NCBI RefSeq assembly: GCF_027580225.2
Contig: NC_073355.2
Span: forward strand, 19,506,001 to 19,570,000
Length of the DNA: 64,000 nt
From: Misgurnus anguillicaudatus
Taxonomy: Eukaryota > Chordata > Actinopteri > Cypriniformes > Cobitidae
Direction: 5' to 3'
Below are positions 28,301 to 40,300 of this stretch, piece after piece. The notes beneath the pieces were generated by a model, which worked only from the letters and a program-made list of their open reading frames with translations, made no database searches and was not told where the DNA came from. Position numbers and translations under genes: made by a program. Position 1 is the stretch's first letter. Every line of letters starts with the position of its first letter.

Positions 28301-31300
28301 AACTGAACTTAAGCGTACTGTATATCTAGTACATCTCTGCAGTGCACACTTATGATATAATGTTTAACTTATTCTCCGCCAGCATTTTTTGTGAAGTTTC
28401 ACAAAATGCCTTCCAGAATAATTTTCTTCTAAAAAAAATATATATAAACATACAAATATATTACATGAAAGAACTGACCTTCTGCTTTTAGAAAAAACAG
28501 TAACAAACAAAATAGGGAAAAAAGTTTCATCCTATCTATATTTTTTTTCTCTGCTTATAAACTCTTAAATATGGGTATTTTTCTTTAAAAATAAAAAAAT
28601 TAAGCAAAAAGCTGAAATAATTGCATTTTTGTGAAGGAATTTTGTTAAAGATCAGATTCAGAATGGTTATCAAAACATACATAGGGCTCTATCATACACA
28701 TGGCGCAATGCAGCGCAATGTGCGACGCAAGTGTCTTTTTCTAGTTTTAACCCGGTGCAATGATAATTTTCACATTTAGCGCCACGTTGTTTAAATAGTA
28801 AATGCATTTGCGCCCAATTTTGCACCCATGGGCGTTCTGGTCTGAAAACGAGGTGTGTTCAGGCGCATTGTTGGCGCGTTGCTATTTAGAGGCAACTGAA
28901 ATAGACTACGCCATTGACCTATAAAAACCTGGTTCAAAGTCAATGGCTCAATATGGTTTTTGTTATTTAAAGAGCGCGTTACTAATATGCGGCTATAAAC
29001 GGGACGACAACGTGGGTTAGCTTATCACACACATGAATGCGCAGCAGCACAAAAACGCTTTTAAATATGAAAGATTAAAGGATTGAAATCTAAGAGATTA
29101 TTATTGAGTCTCTTTAACATAAATGAGGACCGATTATGAGATGTTAGGAAGCGTAAAGAGCTGCTTCACCTGTAGCCTGGTAAGTAAATAAATGCTTTGC
29201 TTTAAACAAATGCATCTGTTTTCAAATGTTTTTTAAATGCTACCCTGCAGATTTATTGTATATGATGACTGTACCTGTGGATATGGTGAGATGAGAAACA
29301 TTTTAAGTAATGCTTTTTTAAAAAAACATGGCGCTGTCCGAGTGCTGAAACGCTTCAGCTCTCCGCACGTTTATAAAATCTCGTTTGTATTTTTAGAGTA
29401 CAAACCTTTTCTTGCATATTTGCAAATTATTTTATGAGATTACAATGATTATGTAGGATATAAATACATTTACAGCAATTAAAAGCCTGCTATTTGTACT
29501 TCTATGACTGAAAGAAAAAGGATTTCAAAGGTTTTAAAGCAACACTATGTAGTTTCCATGTAAAAATGACTTACAGCTCCCCCATGTGGTTGAAAAGCGC
29601 AACAGTGCCTGGTATCAGACACTCTTCTGCAGGCAGGAGGCGGGGCTGTGTTTCCTACCCTCCACCGCCACTTTCAGAGTGTGCTTGTCGCAGCTAGTAG
29701 CTGCTCAGGTTGCAGCAACAGGACAATTTGTCCAGTTAAAAGTTGTTCTATCACTGAAATAATTATAGAGACATTATTTAAAGGTAAAAAAACTACATAG
29801 TGTTGCTTTAAAATAAAAAATAAAAAATTCAATAAAAATGAAAACAACACTTTTTAACATTATTCTAAAACTGGTGGTCTTCTTCCTCCGCTTAGTTTTT
29901 TGGTTTACAAAGTCCGTCATCTAAATAGGGATTAGACAACTGGCTTTTAAAGGCGCAAAAGGGAATGTTTCCGCCGACTGAGAATCCAAATACCGTTACT
30001 GAGTTTTTTAAATAAGCGCATGTGTAAGAACAGCCTCCCTCCTTCACAGCTCATTTCTAGGGAACGCCTTCCAAAACTCATGCACGAGTATTTGAACACA
30101 AGTGTTTGTTTACCACCAGCATATGCTGTGTCGCGTCAGTGGATTCATTATGTAAAATTATATGATAATAAACACATAAGATACTGTAGATCGTTAGATC
30201 AGTCGACGCTACTCCCATTTCAACAAGCATGTAGCAGACTGGTCACTGCCTTACAAATACAGTACAAGAACAACGTCAATATACCCGAATAACAGTACAA
30301 CAATATAATTATTCCAGAAAGTAAGAATAATCACTGTTACCTGTCGAGGAGAATTTTTGCGAACTGCGCGTCTGTCTTGACACCTCTCTGTTGCTTCATT
30401 GCTCTCCAGTGTTGAAATGTTTCTCCAATAACGACTCTGGTTAGATTACGTTATTCGGACAATTTTGTCCTCTTCTCAGCAACTTCAAAAAAAGTATTTA
30501 TTTTGCGTCCTCCTTCGGGCTTCTTCTCTTCCATGGTGCAAATTCGAGGAGGAAAGCAGGAGCGACAATGAAAACAAGCCGAAACTAAAGACAGAGTTTC
30601 ATGCGCATGCGTCACTCGTGTAAAGTTACTGGAGCGTGCACGTGTCTCACAAGGAACGTAATGGCAGTGATTGACAAGCCAGAGGGCCAATCATTGACGC
30701 GATGATTGCGTCAACGATTGGCTGATGTTTTCAAGGCCCTACCTTATGCACAGATGACATATATTAATATTATTACTTTCAGTCTTTTATCATTTAGTAA
30801 AGTCAGTTTCAAGTAATATTGCAAAAATGTATTAAACAAACATCCTCTTTTCCACCTTTAAAGGGGATGAGAGATAGGACTCATTGGTTTATTGCACGTT
30901 ACGCCCAAAACACACCCATTACTCATTAGGAGAATATGAACAACCCTTTACGACCATGCGCTTGGCCCACAAACCATTTTTCCCTTTGTTAAATTAGCAA
31001 AAGTGTCATCGGACACGCCCATTTAGGACGTGCGACCGATTAAACAATATACTTAGATTGTTAAAATAGGGCCCATAGAGTTTTAAATGAGTAAATAACA
31101 TTTTGGCTTCAGTTTTTTTCTTGGGTAAGTGGATCTAGTGGTATTGCAGATTAACATAAAAATTCTTCAAAAAAACTTTTTTATGCAATGTTTTCTCTTA
31201 ATTGACGAGATAACTCATCAATGGCGGGGAAAGAGTTAAAATGTCATGGGTGATATAAGCTTTGTCTTCTAATACTTTAAATGGGCATTTGGTTATACAA

Positions 31301-34300
31301 GCATCTCGACACAAGTAAGGGAGAACCGGGGCGAAAGTAGCGCGGGACGAAAGTAACAAAGCGATTTTCTCAGAGCCCTGACTACATTTGAATTCCAAAC
31401 TATGATAGCATCCTTAGCACGCAACCTTTGAAAGAGCTGACAAATATTGCGTTATTTCATAACTGTTTTGAAAGTCCTGAAAGATGTTTTTGACCATGAG
31501 AAGTAAATTCCTATACGGGAATTCTTATAACACATTGCGTTTCTTGTTTCATGTGTTACAGTACTGATCAATCTACAGATTATTTAGTGCTCTAACACAT
31601 CCTGAAGTTCGCCCTCTAAACGTCTAATTCAACATCCCATCATCAATTATTTCTTACATAATGTATACCTTGTAATGCACTGTACTGTTAGTTGCTATGG
31701 ATGAAAAAATCGGCTAAATGCATAAGTGTAGATAATATGCATTGTACCCAGAGACATAATTACTTTGGATTGATCTACATACATACAATTGCTGCATAAT
31801 ATCCTATTTACTTACTGTATGTGCATATTGTGTATTATTCACTGTGCATATATAAAAAAAGAATTTTCTTATGGCATAAGAACGATGCGAATTGTTTAAA
31901 AGTTAAAAAGTTTTGTGTTTTCGTAATTATTTCTTTTACATCTCAGTATTGTTGCACATCTCTGCCTGATACTTAAGATAGGCTACTGTTGACACAGTTT
32001 CCCTTGAATTTTGGTTTTCTCAGTTTAATGAAAAAGAAGCTCATCTTTTCATATTAGTAGCGCTACACCATGTAGTTTCAGAAACGTTTAAGGGTTCAAA
32101 ACTGCATTCATCCATCACCACAGGGCTTAAAACTGTCAATATACATACTGTACTTATCACACTTCTCAGTTCACATCCGCTCAGCACTTTCATTTTAACA
32201 GGAATAAAGCACAGTCCCGGTCCTGATTGCCCTGCGCTTCTCAGAAGTGTATTGAAAGCGCATCCTCGTCACATGCGGCTCGATGAAATGACGACAGATT
32301 AACGTGACCGGCTCCTAATTTGTAACCGACATCAACTTGACATGACGAAGCCCGAGGCTCTCAAAGGAAGCTTTAGCTTTTCATGTGGCGGCACTTGAAT
32401 TTCTAAGTTGATTGAGGCCGGCCTATCTGCGGCTGCAGAGACCTGTCACGGAGGGAGAGAGAGATGCTGCATACGCACCCGCTATGAAATACAACAGCGG
32501 TCTCCAGCATAAGGTGCCACGCGTCGAACATCTATCACGTTGGCATAAATGCTTACCGCATACAGTACACTCCAGTGGTCATAGTAAATCTTTTTGAGTG
32601 CTGGGAGCTTTGATTGGTTTAGACTTGGCTCGCACAACGTGTTTGAAATGGGGCAGTGGTTGGCACTGTCCGGGACTCAATTGAAAACGCTTTAACCTGA
32701 ATTCCTGCCGAAGGACTTGTTCCCATAGAAAACACTCTAAAAACCTTTGGCCTGTGACGTGCTGGATATAATGAAGTGCAGTGAGAGGATTTTTTTCTTT
32801 CGTTTGCTTCACTGGTCGGACTTTGACTCAACAAATGCTGAGATACCATTTTTAAAGTGTCTGAAAAATGGTCCTTTTCTGATGTTTCTAAATGGTGTAG
32901 CAGATTAATATCCAGGTACTGTCCTGTAGCCAGACTATCAACATAATGTCCGGTCCACAGTGTACTTTTGTCCACGGTTAATAGGAAGTGGCTTTCTGAC
33001 TGACATGTTAAAATGCAAACTTTTTTATATGCTTTTATAATGCTCAAAGATGTGTTTTAGTCATAAAGTTATCGGCTACAGGGAGACTTTAATTTATCTA
33101 GTTCACTGGCAATAAACAAAACTTTTCAAAGTCATGGCTTTCAAAAGAGAATGATCAAGAAAGTACTCGTTTGTTTGAGGTAATTTTTTTGAGGTTTTCT
33201 TTGAGTTATTTTCTTAATTTTTTTTTTAAACCAAACCTACGACTTTTCAGAAGACGTTTAAAGTCAGGAAATCTGCTTGCAGCTTACCATTTAAAAAAAG
33301 CTTTCTCTTTAGGTGGGCAGCATCGGTGAAGAGGAAGAGTGGAAGGTGTTGTACGAGAAAGAAAATGACCCTGAAGCTCAAATGCTGGAGGTGCCCAACC
33401 TCTCTCCATTCACACATTACAGGTCAGTGATGTTTTTATACAAGCATACATTAGTGCCAACTGCAACATAAACAGCATTTAATTTATTTGAACCTAAATA
33501 GGAACACATTTCAAATGAGCGTAATCAAATAAAGACAAATTAATTACTTCAATTAGCATCGCAAGACACGTTTACTGTGTGCATGAACAAATAAACCCAG
33601 TTTATACTCAGGTCAAGACACACAGCAATGTTTTTGTTGTTTTCTAAAATACTGATCTTTTCCATGCTTTTTGACATCTTTGTAATATGTGTCTTGCGTT
33701 AAATAAAGTAAATTCAAAAGAGAATTGCACACAGAAGTGTAAATCACTATGTGGCGGTATCTATTTAATACAGGCAGTATTTTGGCAGTCCCTATACTTG
33801 GTGTAGTGATAACTCTTAAAACATTTTGGCACTTGGCAGGTGTAAACAAGACAAATAGATGCTGTTTAGTGACAGCTTTTGGTGAAATACATATTCTGCA
33901 ACATCAGTATTTAGATACATACAGTATTAACGTCTGTTGTAATAGAGTTAAAAAAGTGTTCATGTACAGCGGGGAAATAAGTATTTGACACATCAGCATT
34001 TTTATCAGTAAGGGGATTCCTAAGTGGCCTATTGACACAAAATTTCCACCAGATGTAGCCATCAAGCCGAATATTGAATTCATACAATCAGAACATTTAA
34101 GTATACAAGTTGAGTCATAATAAATAAAGTGAAATGACACAGGGTATAAGTATTGAACACATAAGGAGAACAAGGTGCAAAATGGCATAGAAAGCCAGGA
34201 GATCACCTGAAATCTGTCAGTATTGAGATAGAAACCCTGCCCCCTATCAGTACTAAGCCATTCAATAGAAATCCCCTTACTGATAAAAATGCTGATGTGT

Positions 34301-37300
34301 CAAATACTTATTTTCCCCGCTATAGCTCAGTGGTAAAAGATTGCAGTAGCAGCACTAAAGGTTGTGGATTCGGTCCCAAAGAACACACATAATGATACCT
34401 TGTAATGCTCTGTGAGTCCAACTTCCCACTCTTAAAAGTGCTTAAATGCGGTTGCCTATACCTTAATTTGTCAGTAGTGAATCTTAGTCGTAAAATACAG
34501 TTGTCACTCACACTAAATAACCAAACTCTCTATGTATAGTGCAGATTAAGCAGTCAGTCAGAAAAGCATATTATATACTCTTCATCATGTACTTCAATAT
34601 TCAGTTATCTGATTATTGCATTCCCTGTATGTAAAGCCACTGCTGGTAAGTTTAGTGTCTGGCCTCATTTGTTTGTTTCAGACAGCTTGAATCATCTTCA
34701 TGATGAACTGCTTTGGCTCTGTGTTTTTCTCTACCTCGCAATTTATGTCAATTCTTATGGATGTTGCTACAGTCTCTCCATTTGTTCTACACGCTGATAA
34801 ACTTTGATTTTATGGTAATTGGTGCAATTAGAAAGTGAATTGCAAAGAGCATAGGGCTTGAACGGAGTTCATTTCTGACTTTACAGCCATTTATTTTCCA
34901 CTCTTGAATTTAGTTTGGTTTAACAATAGGTAATGCAGATTGATGTACTGTGCGGTTGGTACAGGTTCCGAATGCGTCAGGTGAATATCGTGGGTTCGAG
35001 TCCAGTCAGCGTGCCCTCCCGTGTCATACAGACCCTGCAGGCCCCTCCTGATGTGGCGCCCAGTAGCGTGACAGTACGCACGGCCAGTGAGACCAGCCTG
35101 TGGCTACGCTGGATGGTAAGTTGTTATGCATTTGCTCTCCGCGAGCAATTTATCATACAGTTGATCTAATAATTGAAAACTAAATGAATAGTAAAACTAT
35201 CAATTTTTCAATTGTGTTATTCCGTCTTAGAAATTTCTCCCATTAAATTGTTTAACTAAATAGATGAAATTGATTCTTGGAATCTGATGGTCGCAGTTAT
35301 TTCTCATATATCAAAAAGTTTAATAATAAGTGTAATTTAACAGTTACATATCTCCCAGGAGAAATATGAAACGAAATAGTACATTGTATTCAACCGACTC
35401 AAATTCAATTATTCAAGGTCTTGATTCATTTTAGTAAGAGGTAAGAAGGAAAGGAATACTCCTAAAATGGGTTCAAGGAAACTATTACATTCACTACTTT
35501 CAACGCTGGTGTTCTGACAGCATGTCATTATCCAGTAGCACGCATGAATACAGGCCAGGACGTTGAAAGCAGGGTTTTTTTCTGCATCTATCGATTTTCA
35601 CCTGATATAAAGAATGCTGACATGCAAGAGCTAGTGGACGAATTGACTTTCTCAAATTGAGGCTTTTTACATGTCAAATTAAAAGCAAATGAAAGCTGAT
35701 GTTTGCCAGTTTGTGACATCTCACTTATCTGTTGGCACCCAATCAAAGTTTTCATTTTCAGTTCATTTTTGAGGCACGTAAAATAAGAGGGATTGTTAAA
35801 TATGAGGTATGCATTTACGTTTAATCACTTGCATACAGTACCGCAATATTAGGCAAGCTTGACCCAGCGGGTGATTCTCACGAAATCCATATTTAAAAGG
35901 TGTCCAGCATCAACATTTTTGAAAAGCCCTTGAAGCCTTTTTTGCACATATAAGATTTCTTCTTATGAAATTAGTATAATCATTATTTTTAGATAATTTA
36001 AATAATTTAATTTAAATATAAAGGTATTTATTTATTTCCTATATAATTATTTAATTTAATTTTTTAGATGATTATTTTCAAAAATTATCATTACCGCAAC
36101 ATGATATTACATTAAATATATGCATTTACAAACTCATGTTTCGGTAATGAGAACTAATAAGGTGTCTAGGTACTACGACAAACAAAATTTAAACTTTTAT
36201 CTGGAGAGAAAAAATAAGAACTGCTTACTTGTTGGCCATCTTGAGTGTCACAGTCAATTATGTCCTTCTTTAAAATGTTAATTCCTTGAGGGCTTAAACA
36301 ATGATTGAAAATTGTTGCGGAGGATGAGAAAATTGGTCTTGGACACATTTATATTCCTTATTATTGTCACTACTTTTACCAATGATCACCAAATACCACA
36401 TGTTTCTTTACTGTAAAAGTTTATAGAATAACATGCACTGAAGCTTTTTATTTTTTTAGATTTTTTTTAATTACAAATATTTCCACATGGACACGTTGCG
36501 GTAATGAAAATTTTCCCTTAAATGTGAAAAAAACAACAAAATTGGTTTGTATGATGTCATTTGAAATCATGTGCAAAGTAGTAAATGAGGAGATGTTTGT
36601 GCCTGTATGCTTTTTATTTTTAAACCATTTACTTTAATTATCAAAATGATTCATGACACCTCGCAAGTCTAATTTCGCGAGAATCACCCCAGCGTGTTTG
36701 TAGTGAAAATGTTTAGGAATCTAAATCTTGCTTTTGATGTTTCCAAGGACTGTTTAGCAAGACAAAGGGATCATACAGTATCAATGTAATACCTGTGCTT
36801 TTACAAGAAGAAATTTACAAAGAGATATTTTGTGTAATCAAGTTCTGGTACGTTGAAGCAGTTTGAGATGAAAGAGCTAAAGTGCACTAAAGCAATCTGC
36901 TAACACAATTAAGCAATTTGCAGGTTATATTAAGTTACACACTAGACAGAATGTGCAGCTGTCATTGTCATAACAACATTTTAACTTGAAATATGAGTCT
37001 GAAATAAATGTATGAAGAGTTCACAATGCAGTAAGTATTATTTTCAACCCAGCATTGGGTCAAAAAAGACAAACCAAGATGTTGGGTTAAAATATCCCAG
37101 CAAATTTTGCAAAATAATCGACAATACTGTAAGTTGGCTAAATTACCATATATATTTTGGTACCTCAATAATATTGACTCCTTTTTTTACCATATTGGAA
37201 TCAAACATTTAAGAGTATCGGAATTGATAAAATCCAAACGATGCACAACCCTAAATGAACTCTCAATGTTCCCCTCGCAGCCGCTGCCGGAAACCGAGTA

Positions 37301-40300
37301 CAACGGTAATCCTGAGACCGTGGGCTACAGGGTCAAAGTGTGGCGGGCGGACCAGCGGGATGAGGTCAGCACGCGATTGGTGAACGACCGTCTGGAAAGA
37401 GAAATCACCCTTGAGGGTCTTGAGGAATGGACAGAGTATCAGCTGCAGATACAGGCTTACAATTCCATTGGCCCCGGGCCCTGGAGCGACACCGTGAAGG
37501 GCCGCACCCGCGAGTCAGGTGAGACCAATACACTGGCTTTTTGTAAATGATGCTAATGCGGGTTGATCGGTCGTCGTCTGCGTGGCGCAGTCTCACACGA
37601 GAAATAGAAACATATTTGCCACCTGTGTCGCAGAGGGAGCGTCTTTAAATTTCCATTCTCTGGATGATCACATTCGGAAATGTAAACAGGTTGCACTTAA
37701 ATTGAATTTTATTTCTTTTATGTGATCGGCACCTCACTGTTTCCCACTCAATACCTCCATTCGTCCTCGCTCACAAGCAGCTCTAAATGCACGCTTGCAC
37801 TGCAGATAAGAAACAAGATGATTGGCTGCCTGGCGTCTGTACTTATCGTTACTGTTGCTCCCTACGAGAGAGATTTATGGCCCCAAATGGCTGCAGGGTG
37901 AAGCAGAACCTCGAAAATTACTTTTTAAAGGTGAAGTGTGTCGTTTCTGCACCACTAGATAGAAAAAAGAGTTGCGAAAATATGAACATTTTCCGAAGAA
38001 AGTGTTTGTGGTTTGTTAGTCAGTTAACTGTGGTGTGAATGGTGAGCTGTTTAGTTGCTAAGATGGTCTTTATGGTTGCTAGGGCACTCCAGGTTCATTA
38101 CTCTCGAAAGTTAAAATAGCTCACCTAATAATCTGTAAAATTCTTTAGATATGGCAAGTCTAATCATTTTAGGTATTGTTCATGTCCGTAACACATACAA
38201 GGCCACGATCACAGAAATCGCGATTGTTTTTCGATGGTTTGTCTGGGACAGCCAAAAATTATGCAGTGTGTCCCGGCTTTAGAAACATAGACATATAAAC
38301 AGATTTTAACTGTCTTCCATTTTTTGGACAAGCAAGTGGGTGATTCTCACGAAACCATTGAAACACCACGGCACTAATGATTTTAGCTTTAAAATGTGTA
38401 ATATAGTAACATTAAAAAGCATCAGAATTAACACAATACTGTGTTCTACCTTGCACAATGTGTGATTTCAACATAAGAATTTATAATTGGAAATTTTATC
38501 TCATTTTCTGCTGAAATTCTCATTACCGCAATGTGTCCGGCTGTGTTTGAACATGCGTTATGTTGTAATTTAATCAAATTAACACAAAAATATTAAGAAA
38601 AAAATAAATGGATGTTTTGCTAGACTACTTTAGATGACAGAAAAAATATTTACTGAATATTCATGTATAATAATAATGAAGAAAAATTAGGAAAGTGATG
38701 TGTCCATGCCTGATGTTCTCATCCTCCGCAACACTTTTTGAGAACAGTTTAAGCACACATACAGAATTTTAATAAAGTTTGATTTTGAGTGACCAAGCAC
38801 ATGGACCAGTTACTTCAAGATGGCTACCAGGTAAGATAATTTTTTACAGTTAATTTGAAATATTGTCTTGTCAGAATGCTTACACGATATTTTGATTATC
38901 ATTACCGCAACAGATGCTTATTAAATGTTAATTTAATTAATAGAAGCATAATACTTTGATTTTAAATGCATGTGCAGAATCTCCAAATTATGTTCTTTCA
39001 GGTTTGTCATGTCATTTTGAAAATATGTGTTGATGTTTTCTGACTGTTGCGGTAATGAGATTTTTTAGGAATTTTTTTTTAAATTATGTTACAAAAACTG
39101 TTAAAGTAAAAGTTTTTAAATTAATGTTCCCATTTACTCCAGACTTTGTTTTTCAATGTCTGGTGGGAAAAAAAGTAAATTTAAGCAATTTTTACATTTT
39201 CATGCTTGACAAGTTTTCGTGAGAATCACCCAAGTAATCCCATCCTATACGCATGCCTAAACGCATCGTTCAAGTCAAACTGTTATGACTGACCCAGTAC
39301 CTTCACTCCAATAAATACATAACAGTTGTGTTCCATTAGTGGTGCAGTAATGACACACTTCACCTTTAATAATCATTTGAAAGCTTTCACTTGAGTCTAT
39401 CATTATGTCATTTTAAGCCAGCAGCCCAGATGGGAAGAACATGCTGGACTGGTGATGCTGCCAGATTAGGCCAGGTTCCAATGGTCCGTCTGGCGCTGAA
39501 GTTTTCAGGTCTTTGCAAGGTGCTCACGCTTACGCTCTTCCTCGCTGCTCTCAAACACTAATGCTGTTTGCTTTCATATCAGCACCACTTTCTTTTCTCC
39601 CTCATGACACAGGCGAGGTGACTTATTCACAGCGTGAGATTACTCGGCACTTGGGGTTGTGTGTTAAAGCACAGTTTGAAAAGGAATTGTTATTTGTTTT
39701 TTTGCATAGTGCCATCAGGGGCTCCGGAAAACGTGACAGCCGAGGCCATGAGCTCCAGCCGTATCCTGGTTACCTGGGGGCCGGTTCCTGAATCACAGCA
39801 AAATGGCAACATTCTTGGATATAAGGTGGATACTTGAGTACTCTCTTTGTTTGTTTTTTGTGGTTATATTCTTTCTTCTTCACAAAAATGGAAACAATGC
39901 ACCCGAATGAGGTGAAGTGCAATGGTGTCATACACGTTCAAATCATGCACACACTCAGAAATAAAGGTACAAAAGTTGTCACTGGGACAGTACCCTTTCA
40001 AAAAGGTACACTTTTGTACCCAAAGAGTGAATATTAGTATTTCAAAGGTACATATTGGCAGGTCAAAGATACATATTTGTACCTAAATGGTACAGATTAG
40101 GACCTTTTGAAAGGGTACTGCCCCAGTGACAGCTTTGTACCTTTATTTTTGACAGTGCATGATGAAATGAAAAAAATTGTCATGTGTGGAGGGAGCTATT
40201 GTGTTTCATTTTTTATTTAGCATTCTTTATGTTTAAAATAAAACTGGTAAAATTCAATATCCTAAATCTTAAATGTGATTAATGTTTAAAGAGCATCTAT

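Larger units (their letters stand above)
28684..31074 (-). mobile_element. 2.4-kb DNA transposon (TIR GGGCYCTATTWTA), probably Harbinger-like
   Basis: The left end is gggctctatcata and the right end, reversed, is gggccctattttaac. Both sides carry ata (28681-28683 and 31075-31077), a 3-bp target duplication that fits PIF/Harbinger better than hAT; the assignment is an inference. It contains a MITE (29534-29811) and a minus-strand coding remnant (30341-30534). A deleted relative is at 13776-14335. Confidence 0.75.
28364..31239. mobile_element. MITE TTAACTCTTTC family, copy 3, split by a 2.4-kb insertion
   Basis: The left portion, 28364-28683, starts ttaacttattctccgccagc and runs through gaactgaccttctgctttt. 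The right portion, 31075-31239, ends caatggcggggaaagagttaa. The two halves rejoin as in copy 2 (aaaacata.a.agagtttaaa). Outer shell of a three-level nest. Confidence 0.85.
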
